A DNA stretch of 64,000 bases from Acanthamoeba sp. SK_2022b (taxonomy: Eukaryota > Discosea > Longamoebia > Acanthamoebidae). Made by a program: the position numbers and the translations under genes. This document shows positions 41,196 through 50,482 of the stretch, in pieces (position 1 is the first letter of the stretch; every line of letters starts with the position of its first letter). The stretch lies in NCBI GenBank assembly GCA_027943245.1, contig JANDJZ010001754.1, positions 62,001-126,000 of the forward strand. Reading direction: 5' to 3'. Below the pieces are notes generated by a model, which was not told where the DNA came from, searched no databases, and worked only from the letters and a program-made list of their open reading frames with translations.

Positions 41196-44030
41196 TTAAA
41201 TCGTTAGGCCGCGTAGAAAGTCAAGTTTTCTTGCTATCTTGCGAGCTGCCTCCAGCTCACTGCAGCCAAATTCCTGCATCAGCGCGCGGCGTTCGGCCTT
41301 CTCTTCTTTCTCCGTCATCCCCAGCGCCAGGTACAGGCTCGGTGGTACTGCACGGAACAGCGCCTCGAGTTTTCTCGACAGAACCACACCTTCGGTATAG
41401 CAACCCGACAATTTACTGGCCGACAGTAACACCGCCTTTTGCTCCTCGGTCAGCGCCTTGAAGCGAGCAATGTCGTTGACCTCCTCCGGCGGCATGGTCA
41501 GACAGACCCACCACTCCGCCATGTTCAGCATCTTCTCGGCAATATCCGGGAAGTCTTTCAGGTTCTGCGTGGCCAGCCACAGCCAGGCACCGAGCTTACG
41601 CCACATCTTGACAATTTTGGTCATGTACGGCGCCAGCAGCGGGTTCACCGTCACAATGTGCGCCTCATCCACCGCGAACACGATATCCTGCTCCGAGTAC
41701 TGGTCTCGTTCGGCAATGTTGTTGATGGTGTTGGTCAGGCTCACCATCGTCAGCGCCATCTGTGCCTCATAGCCCTCACGAGCCAGATGCCCCAGGTCAA
41801 TCAGAGTCACATCCGCCTCTGGCCACAGGCTGCCCTCACGGTTAAACAGCTCTGCTTCAAAACTGCCGGCCTGGGTAAACATCCCGAGCGACTCCGCCAT
41901 TTCGGCCGCTTTGGCCCGGCGCTGGACGTTACGGATATCACTCCCTTCGTCTTTGGATATGGCGTACAGTGCCTTCTGCAGGTCTGCCGGCAACATCTGC
42001 CGCCCTTTGTCATAGGTCTGCCGCGCTGCCATCAGCAACGCCTCACGGATCATCGCGCGGTCAGCGCGTTTCAGTTCATGTTCTTCCTTCGCATCGCCGC
42101 CGGTGATCATCATGCGCGCCGAGATTTCCATTTCTCCCAGGTAATCGCGCTTATCTTCATCCTCGTCGTCATCGGCATCGATGTCCGGCAGGTCATTTTC
42201 ATCCAGGGCCAGCGAGGTTAACGCATCGCCGACGAGTTTATGCGCGTAGGAGAACGGCGGCAGCGAGACGCCACTGCCCGGTTTGATACTCACCTTGTTG
42301 ACGCTGAGCCCCAGGCTTTCGAAATAATCGGCCAGCAGTCCGAACGAGTTCCCCGCTTCGGCAATAAACAGCCGCGGTCGGTGTATTGCCATCAACTGTG
42401 ACAGGGTCGCGCACAACGTCGCCGACTTCCCCGCACCGGTCGGACCAAAATACAGCATGTGCGCATTCTGACTCCGGTCGTGCTTGTTGAGCGGATCAAA
42501 CGTCAGCGTATCCCCGCCGCGGTTGAAGAAGCTCATGCCGGGGTGACCGGTCCCGGTTTCGCGGCCGGTCACCGGCAAAAGCCCCGCCAGGTGTTGCACC
42601 CAGGTCAACCGGGTATACCAGTGTTTCTTGTCCGTCTCCGGGTTAAAACACATCGGCAGCGCCCGCAGGTAGGTATTGAGCGGCGCCACATCAAACTCCG
42701 GGCGAACCGGCTGCAAGCCGGCACCGAGCAGCACGTTGGTGAGCTCGACGCGCTTGTGATTAAGCGCGGTCAGATCGCCGGCACGCAGCAGGAAGGTGAT
42801 ACCGGCACGGTACAGCTTGTGACGATTACCCAGGTATTCCTTTACCTGAGCCACGTCCTGACGCACGCGCCCGGATTCGGTGTTCTCACCGACGGCATTC
42901 TTGGCAAGCCGGTTAAAATCGTTTTCCAACGTGTCCTGGGGCTGCACCACAATGGTCATACATACCATCGTCCCTTCCGGGAACAGATCCATCAGCGCGT
43001 TGATTTTCTTCTCGCCGCGTTTCATTTCACCGGTAATGGTGCCCGGCTCCGGCGGACGGCGCAGTTTCTCGACCGGAATGGCGCAATGCGCCTGATTATC
43101 GAACCACCATACGCCGTGGTCAGGATCGGATACGGGCGGGGTGAACAGCAGGGTTTCGGCAAAATCATTCTGCACCGGCATCGCGCCTTCCGGGGTGTCA
43201 CGGCTGTCAAAATAGGCGGCATCGCGGTACAGCGTCTCTTTATCCACCCACTCCGGGCTGGGGTTAAAATGACGCAGCAACCAGTCATGGACCTGCGCCC
43301 CGTTCTGGCGCACGCAGGCAACGCCGGCACCGGCCAGGGCCCCGGTCACGCGCTCACAGGTCTGATTGAGCATGGCAATCGGTGGCATCGGATCATGATT
43401 GCTCTTGCCAATCCAGCGATAGACCACCATGCGGGTCCGTCGCTGCTGCCCACGCCATGGCTGGTCTGTTATCAGCGTATCTTTGAACAGACCTTCCGGA
43501 CGGGCAATCCCGCGCAGATGGCGCTCGGTCTCTTTCAACCAGTCTTCAGTAAACGCACTGCCCTGCGCGTGGGGTTTGACATACTGTCGCAGCCTGCCGA
43601 TATACGCCTCGACATTGTTTTCGTCCTGGCAGAAGAACTGCACGATCCAGGGGTTTTCATCATGTTCGTCAAACGAGTCCTGCAGGGCATCCTCCACCGT
43701 GTCACGCATCTGCTCCAGGCGATCGTCCGTCCGCCCTTCGGTCGCCACCGGCGTGATGTCAAACACAGCGCCGACAGATACGCCGTCATCGAGCAGGATA
43801 CACTGCTCGCGGTCGAGAAACTCCGCCCAGGGCAGGTAATCAACGATGGACGGATTGGCGTGATACACCTGCTGCTCATCCTTTACCGTCATCTTGCCCT
43901 GGCGCCGTAATGGCTCACGGCCGTCGACAGACAGCGGCACACCGTCCTCGGTCACGTTCAGTGCGTCCTGGGCAACAGCTGCCGGCTTTTTTCGCGCCAG
44001 GCGCTTTTTATCAAACAGGGAAAACCGCAT
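41196..44030 (-). CDS. traC: Conjugative transfer ATPase TraC (PFL_4706 family, TIGR03744), VirB4-like
   Basis: 944 aa cytoplasmic ATPase that powers assembly of the conjugation channel. Walker A GPTGAGKSAT (about residue 527), Walker B region DIVFAVDEAHIV (about 785) and the following WLATQNLKDF block are intact; the N-terminal half is the VirB4-type binding region. An acidic DDDEDEDKRD loop lies near 615. The start overlaps the lipoprotein stop by one base. The island begins just after its stop, separating it from the PFL_4709 gene that normally follows. Confidence 0.92.
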   Translation of the reverse strand: MRFSLFDKKRLARKKPAAVAQDALNVTEDGVPLSVDGREPLRRQGKMTVKDEQQVYHANPSIVDYLPWAEFLDREQCILLDDGVSVGAVFDITPVATEGRTDDRLEQMRDTVEDALQDSFDEHDENPWIVQFFCQDENNVEAYIGRLRQYVKPHAQGSAFTEDWLKETERHLRGIARPEGLFKDTLITDQPWRGQQRRTRMVVYRWIGKSNHDPMPPIAMLNQTCERVTGALAGAGVACVRQNGAQVHDWLLRHFNPSPEWVDKETLYRDAAYFDSRDTPEGAMPVQNDFAETLLFTPPVSDPDHGVWWFDNQAHCAIPVEKLRRPPEPGTITGEMKRGEKKINALMDLFPEGTMVCMTIVVQPQDTLENDFNRLAKNAVGENTESGRVRQDVAQVKEYLGNRHKLYRAGITFLLRAGDLTALNHKRVELTNVLLGAGLQPVRPEFDVAPLNTYLRALPMCFNPETDKKHWYTRLTWVQHLAGLLPVTGRETGTGHPGMSFFNRGGDTLTFDPLNKHDRSQNAHMLYFGPTGAGKSATLCATLSQLMAIHRPRLFIAEAGNSFGLLADYFESLGLSVNKVSIKPGSGVSLPPFSYAHKLVGDALTSLALDENDLPDIDADDDEDEDKRDYLGEMEISARMMITGGDAKEEHELKRADRAMIREALLMAARQTYDKGRQMLPADLQKALYAISKDEGSDIRNVQRRAKAAEMAESLGMFTQAGSFEAELFNREGSLWPEADVTLIDLGHLAREGYEAQMALTMVSLTNTINNIAERDQYSEQDIVFAVDEAHIVTVNPLLAPYMTKIVKMWRKLGAWLWLATQNLKDFPDIAEKMLNMAEWWVCLTMPPEEVNDIARFKALTEEQKAVLLSASKLSGCYTEGVVLSRKLEALFRAVPPSLYLALGMTEKEEKAERRALMQEFGCSELEAARKIARKLDFLRGLTI

Positions 44031-44464
44031 CAGTAAGCCTCCGTCCGTTCACCCGGCATCGCATACTGCACCTGGCTGTAGAAAGGAAACACGGTGCTGT
44101 ACCCCGGCACCGGCGCGTTGCCATCCGCCAGGTGCGGGAACACGTACATCACAAGATCGGGATTCGGCAGGCGCGGGAACTGCTGGCTGATTTCGCTTTC
44201 CTGCGTGCGGCTGTAGCTGCGATCGCTCGCGGCTGTTGCCTGGCTTTCGCGCTCGGTGAGCGGCCGGCGCAGGCTGTCGCGCGCCGCCACCGCATTGCGC
44301 GCCGTTCCGCCGCCATCCTCACCCTGCCACAATTCCAGCATCGAGCTGTCGCCTGGCGGCAGCATTTCCTCTTTCGACGTTGAACAGCCGGCCAGCGCCA
44401 TGACGCTGACGATGACAGCAGTGGCCAGGGCTCGATTAAATAGATTTTTCCGCATGATTATCAT
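44030..44464 (-). CDS. Conjugal transfer lipoprotein (TIGR03751 family)
   Basis: 144 aa from ATG 44464. The lipoprotein signal peptide RKNLFNRALATAVIVSVMALAGCSTSKEE has lipobox LAGC. It is TraV-like, an outer-membrane-associated core component of the secretion channel. The start is fixed by an ATGA overlap with the 39-codon gene just upstream; ATG 44455 is an alternative. Confidence 0.8.
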   Translation of the reverse strand: MIIMRKNLFNRALATAVIVSVMALAGCSTSKEEMLPPGDSSMLELWQGEDGGGTARNAVAARDSLRRPLTERESQATAASDRSYSRTQESEISQQFPRLPNPDLVMYVFPHLADGNAPVPGYSTVFPFYSQVQYAMPGERTEAY

Positions 44465-44580
44465 TCTCTTATAAGCAAACACAGCAGGAGCAGCACACCC
44501 AGCCAAAACGCGCTGCAGGACAGCAAGACCAGCGCCCAGCTCTGCGGGCGACTCATCCTTGCGCATTGACGCCACAGCAT
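44461..44580 (-). CDS. Small membrane protein of the T4SS operon (39 aa)
   Basis: A short gene with a very strong ribosome site (GAGGAGGAG, 5 bases before ATG 44580) and an ATGA overlap with the lipoprotein gene. The product has a short basic N-terminus and a single hydrophobic segment (WALVLLSCSAFWLGVLLLLCLL). The position between TIGR03752 and TIGR03751 genes and the tight coupling on the lipoprotein side argue that it is real; annotation length limits would miss it. Confidence 0.65.
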   Translation of the reverse strand: MLWRQCARMSRPQSWALVLLSCSAFWLGVLLLLCLLIRE

Positions 44581-44604
44581 GTTTCTCCTCCTCTGAATGA
44601 CGTG

Positions 44605-46107
44605 TTAATCCAGCCCGCCGGTGCTGCCGTCTTCACCTGGCAGGCTGAAGTCGTCATAACGCACCTTGCGCCCTTTGGTCTCAAAGTCGATCGCCAACTG
44701 GTGGGTAATGTGCACGGCCAGTTTCTGACCCGGGGGAACATACACGGCGTCGAACATCATGCCGTAGCGCTCACGCACCCAATCCGCTGTCTCTTTCATC
44801 CCGCCGGACAGCGCCTTGCCCAGCACTGCCTGGCCGGCATTACCGGTCATGGTCGAGGTGATGCCATTCACATTGTTTTGCGTGGTGTATTGCCCCTGGC
44901 TGATCCCTTCCCCGGCGGCGCTAGCGGCCGACAAGGCGGCGATCGTCGGCAGGTAGGTCGAGGCATTGGACTTACGCTCTCCACCGATGCAGGGGATGCC
45001 GTTGTCATCTGAAATCCAGCCAATGCCGGCGGTGGTGCTGACATCCTTCGCATTACTGCCGCCATTATTGTTACTGCCGTTGGCATTCATATTGGTGTTG
45101 GGTTTTGGCAGGGTGCGGACCGTCCCGTCCGCAAACACGAAGGTGATGCTGTTGACCTGGCCGCGCACGCACGACAATGTCCAGTCCCCGCTGGCGGTCC
45201 CCGAGACAATCGCCCCTTCCACGTCCGGTAGCTCGATGCCGTTCGCCGTCAGGTTGTCTTTGCCAATCATCAGCTTGAACGGGTAAGGGTCAGTCACCGT
45301 GCCGTTGATCGGCACGCGCCCCAGCAGCGCAGTCATGGCGCGGCTGCCCACCAGTGTGGAATTCTCGGGCAGGGTAAACACCGGCTCGGCGTTCTCCTCC
45401 GCCCCTTTTTCATTGGTATGTCCTTTAACTTGCTGCTCATAGGCAGCTTTCTGGCGTGTGATCGCATTGTCCGACAGGAACGACGTCGGGAACTGCGGGC
45501 CGTCTTTGACGCTGTTCGGATTACGCGGGTCGGGTTCTTTCATGTCTTTCGGTCCGACCCACATCAAGCCATCCTGACCAGGAGCGGCACCACCGTCCCC
45601 GGCGCCCATTCCATCCAGTCCCAGCCCCAGCGGAATATCACTGTCGCTTTTTGCCTTGTCCTTGTTCGCACTCAACTGCTCGGTCAGCGTCTGGATTTTT
45701 CCCATCAGCGTTTGCTGCTCCTGCTGAAGCTGCTGCTGGCGCTGCTGCGCTTGTTTTTGGAAGCCGGCCACGGCCTCATTGACCTGACCGGACACATTGG
45801 TATTGCGCTTGCGAAGTTCTTCGTTTTCTTTCAGCACTTTATCAATGTTTTTCTGCAGCTCGGCCTGCTGGGTTCGGGTAGTACGTAGGGTGCCCACCAG
45901 GGTACGCAGCGTATCTTCTGGAGTATCCCCCTCTACACCCAGCGCCCGCAGCTCTTCCGGCGACATGCTGGCCAGCACGTTATGCGCCTGCTGAGTCTCC
46001 TCCTGTGCTTTACCGCCGCTGCAGGCCTTAAGCCCGACGATGATCGCGGTGGCCAGCACGCCGAACACAATGACCTTCGGCAGCATGTTGGATTTCACCT
46101 CAGCCAT
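44605..46107 (-). CDS. ICE conjugation protein, PFL_4705 family (TIGR03752), TraB-like
   Basis: 500 aa, the VirB10/TraB-like scaffold between the two membranes. A membrane anchor (about 9-29, KVIVFGVLATAIIVGLKACSGG), a coiled coil (about 65-150, ending QQRQQQLQQEQQTLMGKIQTLTEQL) and a C-terminal beta domain (about 235-480, NSTLVGSRAMTALLGRVPINGTVTDPYPF and VYVPPGQKLAVHITHQLAIDFE). The start overlaps the PFL_4704 gene by 8 bases. Confidence 0.88.
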   Translation of the reverse strand: MAEVKSNMLPKVIVFGVLATAIIVGLKACSGGKAQEETQQAHNVLASMSPEELRALGVEGDTPEDTLRTLVGTLRTTRTQQAELQKNIDKVLKENEELRKRNTNVSGQVNEAVAGFQKQAQQRQQQLQQEQQTLMGKIQTLTEQLSANKDKAKSDSDIPLGLGLDGMGAGDGGAAPGQDGLMWVGPKDMKEPDPRNPNSVKDGPQFPTSFLSDNAITRQKAAYEQQVKGHTNEKGAEENAEPVFTLPENSTLVGSRAMTALLGRVPINGTVTDPYPFKLMIGKDNLTANGIELPDVEGAIVSGTASGDWTLSCVRGQVNSITFVFADGTVRTLPKPNTNMNANGSNNNGGSNAKDVSTTAGIGWISDDNGIPCIGGERKSNASTYLPTIAALSAASAAGEGISQGQYTTQNNVNGITSTMTGNAGQAVLGKALSGGMKETADWVRERYGMMFDAVYVPPGQKLAVHITHQLAIDFETKGRKVRYDDFSLPGEDGSTGGLD

Positions 46108-47008
46108 GATTAGCCCCCTTCTTCACCGCTTTTACGGCTTTGCGAACCGCCGATGGTTCCGCGACAAACGCCCCGTCCGGGCGACCGGCGGTAACCAGGT
46201 ACAGCGTGGTGGTGTCTTCCGGCGTGCCAACGGGTCCCAAATAACGGTGCTGGAACGTCGCCGTCACAAACTGCCCCTGCAGTACCCGGGGATCGAGCGT
46301 GATTTTGCGGCTGGCGGTGTTTTGCACCTTCAGCGCCACCACGTTGCGACTGCCAATACCCCAGCCGCCCAGCGGCGTGATGGTCACCGGCTCTGACGGG
46401 TACAGTGTGGTGATACGCTTCGGCAGGTGTGGGTTGACCGGATGAATGCCGGGCACCGCTTCAACCGTGCGTACCGGGCCGTACAGGCTTTGTGCTGCGT
46501 ACCGTGTCAGGACGACCGGCAGCGGCGCGTTGTATTTGACTTTTTTACGCTTCGCCTGGGTGCCGTTATCCGCCCCGGGCGCCGCGTTGTTTCCCCCTGA
46601 AGCAGCAGACGCGTCATTACTGCTGCTGACCGATGTCACGTCACCGCTGTAGACAATGCGCACCGGTTCGGCCGAGCCTTTGTCCGATGCCGTCACATCA
46701 AGGAGAATAACTTCCCCATTTTCGACGTCCTGCAGCTGCAGACGCGTTGGCGGGAAAGCCGCATCCGCTTTCAGGTAGACCGCGCCGCCACTGCTTTGCA
46801 CCCGCAGCTTGCCGTTCAGCGCCGGCGGGAAACCGACGCGGACATTTTTATCGGCAAACAACACCCGCTCCTTGCCGACGGCCAGCGGGATTTGCAACGG
46901 GATACGCTCCCATTTCATCAGCTCTTCCGCCTGCGTAACCGGCACGATAAACGTCGCCGCCAGGGGAAGTACACTCAGGGAAAGCGCCAGAACACGTGCT
47001 TTCATCAT
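46100..47008 (-). CDS. ICE conjugation protein, PFL_4704 family (TIGR03749, DUF3438), TraK-like
   Basis: 302 aa. Signal peptide (MKARVLALSLSVLPLAATFIVPVTQA) and the mature start EELMKWERIPLQIPLAVGKERVLFADKNVRVGFP typical of the family. Periplasmic or outer-membrane core component, analogous to F TraK/VirB9. A low-complexity Ser/Ala/Gly stretch lies near 135-150. AAGGAG precedes ATGATG 47008, which overlaps the preceding stop as ATGA. Confidence 0.88.
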   Translation of the reverse strand: MMKARVLALSLSVLPLAATFIVPVTQAEELMKWERIPLQIPLAVGKERVLFADKNVRVGFPPALNGKLRVQSSGGAVYLKADAAFPPTRLQLQDVENGEVILLDVTASDKGSAEPVRIVYSGDVTSVSSSNDASAASGGNNAAPGADNGTQAKRKKVKYNAPLPVVLTRYAAQSLYGPVRTVEAVPGIHPVNPHLPKRITTLYPSEPVTITPLGGWGIGSRNVVALKVQNTASRKITLDPRVLQGQFVTATFQHRYLGPVGTPEDTTTLYLVTAGRPDGAFVAEPSAVRKAVKAVKKGANHG

Positions 47009-47676
47009 TGGAATACTCCTTTTTTCTCAGGCGCGGGTTCCGCCGGCGCCGCAGCAAGACGCTGTGGCATGCTGTCGTAACAATCCAGTGCCAGACCAAA
47101 CTCATTACGTTCCGGATCCCCTTCTGCGCGCACCACTTTCAGCGGGTAACGTGTCAGTGCGCGTTTCACCGGTTCGCCGGCAAAGGACTCGTCCGCCACC
47201 AGATCAAGGCGCACCACCCAGTTATCACGGCCTTTGACCGTCACCGGGTTCTGGTTATAGCGACCGTTGTAGCCATGCTCAGGGATTTCGAATACCACGC
47301 GCGTTCTGCCGGCAAGCTCACCGCTTTCGCTACGCTTTTTGGCGTCCGCCCTCAGGAAACGTGCGCAGGAGTCGGTCAGATAAGGAGACAGCGCGGCAAT
47401 TTTGGCCGGGTAATCGGCATCACCGTTCTTTGGCCAGGCATTGAGTTGCTGGAAGATATAAAAGCCGAAGCTGTAGACCGTGGACGGTGGTACCTCCCAC
47501 CAGGCGCGGGTAGAGCCGCTGCGCAGGTCTGGCGGGTTATGGATGGTCAAATTGTCTGGCGCCCGCATCCAGCCGATGCTAGCTACCAGAAGGAAAACGA
47601 CCAGCACGCCACAGGCAACACGCAACGTGAGAATATGCTGATCGCGGTTTTTAACCGCATGTCTGAAACGGCTCAT
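47005..47676 (-). CDS. ICE conjugation protein, PFL_4703 family (TIGR03746, DUF2895), TraE/VirB8-like
   Basis: 223 aa. One membrane segment near the N-terminus (about 15-36, ILTLRVACGVLVVFLLVASIGW), then a periplasmic VirB8-like domain (YSFGFYIFQQLNAWPKNGDADYPAKIAALSPYLTDSC, VFEIPEHGYNGRYNQNPVTVKGRDNWVVRLDLV). It stabilises the inner-membrane part of the channel. ATGA-type overlaps link it to both neighbours. Confidence 0.88.
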   Translation of the reverse strand: MSRFRHAVKNRDQHILTLRVACGVLVVFLLVASIGWMRAPDNLTIHNPPDLRSGSTRAWWEVPPSTVYSFGFYIFQQLNAWPKNGDADYPAKIAALSPYLTDSCARFLRADAKKRSESGELAGRTRVVFEIPEHGYNGRYNQNPVTVKGRDNWVVRLDLVADESFAGEPVKRALTRYPLKVVRAEGDPERNEFGLALDCYDSMPQRLAAAPAEPAPEKKGVFQ

Positions 47677-48038
47677 GTGGACCTCTTAACAACGCGGCTG
47701 CGACGCAACGACCAGCCCTGTTTGTCGATAATCAGGGTGGGATCCCCCCACCCCATGCGACGTTTACGCGCCTCGAGGCGCTGCCAGATATAATTCTCCG
47801 GTTTACCGTGCTTCAGGCGCGTCAACCGGCTGCCCCCAAACCAGATGACGAGAAGCGGCGTCACCAGCATGCCGGTGGGTATCACGACCCAACCGGCAAG
47901 GGGAAGAAACGGCAACGACACGAGCAGACCCAGCCCTACGCCCGCCAACGCCGCCAGTCCCATCTCCGGGGTGGTGAACCCCCGGAAGACGACAGGCTCT
48001 GCGTTAAGACGGTCAGGTAAGAATCGGATAGTCTGCAT
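47673..48038 (-). CDS. Conjugal transfer protein, TIGR03750 family (DUF3487), TraL/VirB3-like
   Basis: 121 aa from ATG 48038 (AAGGTGG upstream). Begins MQTIRFLPDRLNAEPVVFRGFTTPEM, the typical start, followed by two membrane segments (about 30-48 and 52-70) and a basic C-terminus. It is thought to sit in the inner membrane with the VirB4-type ATPase. Confidence 0.85.
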   Translation of the reverse strand: MQTIRFLPDRLNAEPVVFRGFTTPEMGLAALAGVGLGLLVSLPFLPLAGWVVIPTGMLVTPLLVIWFGGSRLTRLKHGKPENYIWQRLEARKRRMGWGDPTLIIDKQGWSLRRSRVVKRST

Positions 48039-48049
48039 GGCCGGCCACC

Positions 48050-48415
48050 TTAGAACAGGATTTCGGCGGACTTGCCAACCAGCCAAATAACGGTGACCAG
48101 CAGCACCACACCAACCAGCACGATGGCGCCGAACTTGGCCCAGGTCGCCTTCTGATCACGGACCTCGGCAAAGGTATGGATCGCAGCGTTGGCGACAATC
48201 AGGAAGGCCACCGCAGCGGCGACCAGACCGATAATAACGATCCCGTCCTGGAAATAGCCTTTGATGGTATCCATCAGACCACCGCCACCACCGGAGGACG
48301 GAGGTTCAACCGACGGCAGAGCCGCCTGCACCGGCTGGCTGGTGACATACGCCAGGGAGGTGGCTACCGCGGCACGCGTGCAGAGTTGACGGAAAAGACG
48401 AACTGCAGCATTCAT
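48050..48415 (-). CDS. ICE membrane protein, TIGR03745 family (DUF2976), pilin-like
   Basis: 121 aa from ATG 48415 with AAGGAA upstream. A signal-like N-terminus (MNAAVRLFRQLCTRAAVATSLAYVTSQPVQA), a Gly/Ser linker, then two membrane segments (about 60-82 and 98-118). Layout like VirB2/TraA-type conjugative pilins, so it may be the pilus subunit. Confidence 0.82.
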   Translation of the reverse strand: MNAAVRLFRQLCTRAAVATSLAYVTSQPVQAALPSVEPPSSGGGGGLMDTIKGYFQDGIVIIGLVAAAVAFLIVANAAIHTFAEVRDQKATWAKFGAIVLVGVVLLVTVIWLVGKSAEILF

Positions 48416-48487
48416 AAAACATTCCTTATGGGTGTGTGAAAATAACATCGTGAAATACGGTCCAGCGCCTCTTGCGCCTCTTACAGG

Positions 48488-48730
48488 TCAGCTGGCAAAC
48501 ATCCAGATTGAAACAACCAGCAACAGCACGGTTTTGATGACGAAGTGAACCAACGCCCCATTGCGTACTTTTTCGTTGCTCCAGCCCTGGTAAACATCAA
48601 CCAAAGCCCAGGCCGCCCAGACAAACAGCACCGCCAGTAACCCACCGATGCAAATCAGCGACAGAATATTGACTTCAACACCGCCGCTGGCCGCCTTGAA
48701 GGCCTGCTCCTGCGCACCGGTCATGGCCAT
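48488..48730 (-). CDS. ICE membrane protein, TIGR03758 family (DUF3262)
   Basis: 80 aa with two membrane segments (about 20-40, ILSLICIGGLLAVLFVWAAWALVDVY; and 58-78, HFVIKTVLLLVVSIWMFAS). Its start overlaps the RAQPRD gene stop as TGATG, so the two are coupled. Small inner-membrane component of the same class as the DUF2976 protein. Confidence 0.82.
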   Translation of the reverse strand: MAMTGAQEQAFKAASGGVEVNILSLICIGGLLAVLFVWAAWALVDVYQGWSNEKVRNGALVHFVIKTVLLLVVSIWMFAS

Positions 48731-49065
48731 CAGGGGCGCTCCCGACGGTAGTTGCCAGCCACCGCACTGCCATCACGTGGTTGGGCACGCGAGGGTTCCA
48801 GATAGCGGTCAATGCCGGCATTGATGGTTTTGAGATCGGCGGTAGCGCGGGCATAGTCGAAGAAGAAACGACCGCGCTCCGACGGGTCAGCTTGAACGGC
48901 GGCAACACGCGCACGTTCAAGTGCTGCCTGCACCTGAATCAGCATGCGCTGGGCAGAGGCCAGCTCATCTTTTTCAGCGGCAAAGGCAGGCAGTGCGGTC
49001 AGCAAAGTCAGCCCCAGCAAACAGCCGGCACCGAGACCACGAACAACGGGGATAGGCATACACAA
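48730..49065 (-). CDS. ICE protein, RAQPRD family (TIGR01690)
   Basis: 111 aa. Signal peptide (GLGAGCLLGLTLLTALPAFA), a helical mature part (KDELASAQRMLIQVQAALERARVAAVQADPSERGRFFFDYARATADL) and near the C-terminus the literal RAQPRD motif that names the family, followed by DGSAVAGNYR. Periplasmic; function unknown, found only in conjugative elements. First gene of the run down to traC. Confidence 0.9.
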   Translation of the reverse strand: MCMPIPVVRGLGAGCLLGLTLLTALPAFAAEKDELASAQRMLIQVQAALERARVAAVQADPSERGRFFFDYARATADLKTINAGIDRYLEPSRAQPRDGSAVAGNYRRERP

Positions 49066-49205
49066 GCACTCCTTGATGATTTAGGGTGCTCTCAGGGTGC
49101 GACAGATGGGGCGGGAGGTCAGCGGATAACTCTTTATAGAATTTTGATAATTTTTAGCCAGGGGAAGCGCATGAAGCTAAATAAGCGGTCTGCAGACACT
49201 ATTGT

Positions 49206-49228
49206 TGTACAAAGGCCTATTTTGTACA
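49206..49228. promoter_or_regulatory. Palindrome upstream of the RAQPRD gene, candidate operator
   Basis: TGTACAAA (49206-49213) and TTTGTACA (49221-49228) form a perfect 8-bp inverted repeat with a 7-base spacer, 140 bases before the RAQPRD start. TTTTGTAC occurs once more at about 49687 before the next upstream gene block. Confidence 0.4.
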
Positions 49229-49313
49229 TCAGCAGCAATAAGAGAAGGGGGTATCAGTTTGCACCGTTGGTAACACCAACGGCAGTAATACCAGTATCAG
49301 AATCAGCCCGACC

Positions 49314-49499
49314 TCATAAATGCATCACGACACTGAAAAGGAACATAGATCCCCCAATACACAAGATCGCAAGTACTTGCAGGACACGTAACCAACGTTG
49401 AACACGGTTTTCCGGAGGGGCTTTCTCTAAAATAGGTTTAAGCAGTGTGGCTAGAATAACAGCCTCAAGAGCAATAACAGCGCAAATATACAGATTCAT
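49314..49499 (-). CDS. Small membrane protein between T4SS genes
   Basis: 61 aa with two hydrophobic segments (about 3-22, LYICAVIALEAVILATLLKPIL; and 38-58, VLQVLAILCIGGSMFLFSVV). GAGG lies a few bases upstream of ATG 49499. It is not part of the usual gene set here and has its own flanking gaps (about 250 and 220 bases). It may be an exclusion or accessory protein; unassigned. Confidence 0.55.
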   Translation of the reverse strand: MNLYICAVIALEAVILATLLKPILEKAPPENRVQRWLRVLQVLAILCIGGSMFLFSVVMHL

Positions 49500-49720
49500 T
49501 CAACACCTCGTTTTCGATTAAATTGCAGAGCCACAAAAATATTTAGGGGACATTCAGAGGACAATAAATGGTTCGAACAAGAAGGACAGCAGGTAACTCG
49601 TTATGAAGTTTTGATGGTTTTTAAGCCTGGAAATACTGCCGCGCCGCACAGCGGCTTGTCTGCTGACGGCAGCGCACAAAAGCCAGTTTTGTACGCCGCC
49701 GTCCAGCTCGAGTTTTCGCT

Positions 49721-50482
49721 CTAGAGATACTTTTTAAAGGAGGCTGTCGTTACCGTTACCGCAATGCCGAGCAGAATAGCAGCCGGCAACAACAGCAGAT
49801 TGGGGTATACCGCCGTTGGCCATGACAGGTACAGCATGCAGGGGATATACACCGCCGGTTTCACCATCCGCTTGGCGTGGTGGTACACAAAGCTCGACTC
49901 ATAGCCGGCACCGTAGCGCCGAATATCACGCCGCCCCAACCCCTCGGTCAACGCAACCAGGACCACCAGGATAAACAGCGGGATGGACAGCACTAAAATG
50001 GTCACGCGTACCAGGGTGATCACGATGACGTACACCGTTGCCATCAGGTACTCTTTAAGCGTGGTAGCCAGCCAACCGCTCCAGCTGTTCAGCTCCCTGG
50101 CCACGGCATTCTGGCTGTGTACCTGCGTGTCATACGCCTGCTTAATCCAGTCCAAAAAGCCACTGTTGTCCACGAAGGTCCATTGATACGCCATCATAAT
50201 CCAACGGGTGACGGTCACTGACGGTTCAGACAACAGCAGGCTGCGTGTAAACTCAGAGGACAGATACCCCAACTCGGTGTTCATCACCGCTTCACTGTGC
50301 GACGCGCCAAGCTCCGGCCAGAAGAATGCCATCCCGACATATTCGATCACCAGGCTCACCAAAAGCGAAGTCAGGAACATACCGAGCAGCATCCACGGCC
50401 AGCCCCACAGTACATTGTAAAACAGTCCATGCTTACGGGGTTGTGCGAGCTGCTGAGGCTGATTATTCACCGCTTGCGACAT
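49721..50482 (-). CDS. ICE membrane protein, TIGR03747 family
   Basis: 253 aa with about four to five membrane segments (about 28-52, 60-75, 145-190, 215-250) and the family stretch KHGLFYNVLWGWPWMLLGMFLTSLLVSLVIEYVGM. It overlaps the end of traD by 20 bases, as usual for this pair; probably assists the coupling protein at the inner membrane. Confidence 0.85.
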   Translation of the reverse strand: MSQAVNNQPQQLAQPRKHGLFYNVLWGWPWMLLGMFLTSLLVSLVIEYVGMAFFWPELGASHSEAVMNTELGYLSSEFTRSLLLSEPSVTVTRWIMMAYQWTFVDNSGFLDWIKQAYDTQVHSQNAVARELNSWSGWLATTLKEYLMATVYVIVITLVRVTILVLSIPLFILVVLVALTEGLGRRDIRRYGAGYESSFVYHHAKRMVKPAVYIPCMLYLSWPTAVYPNLLLLPAAILLGIAVTVTTASFKKYL

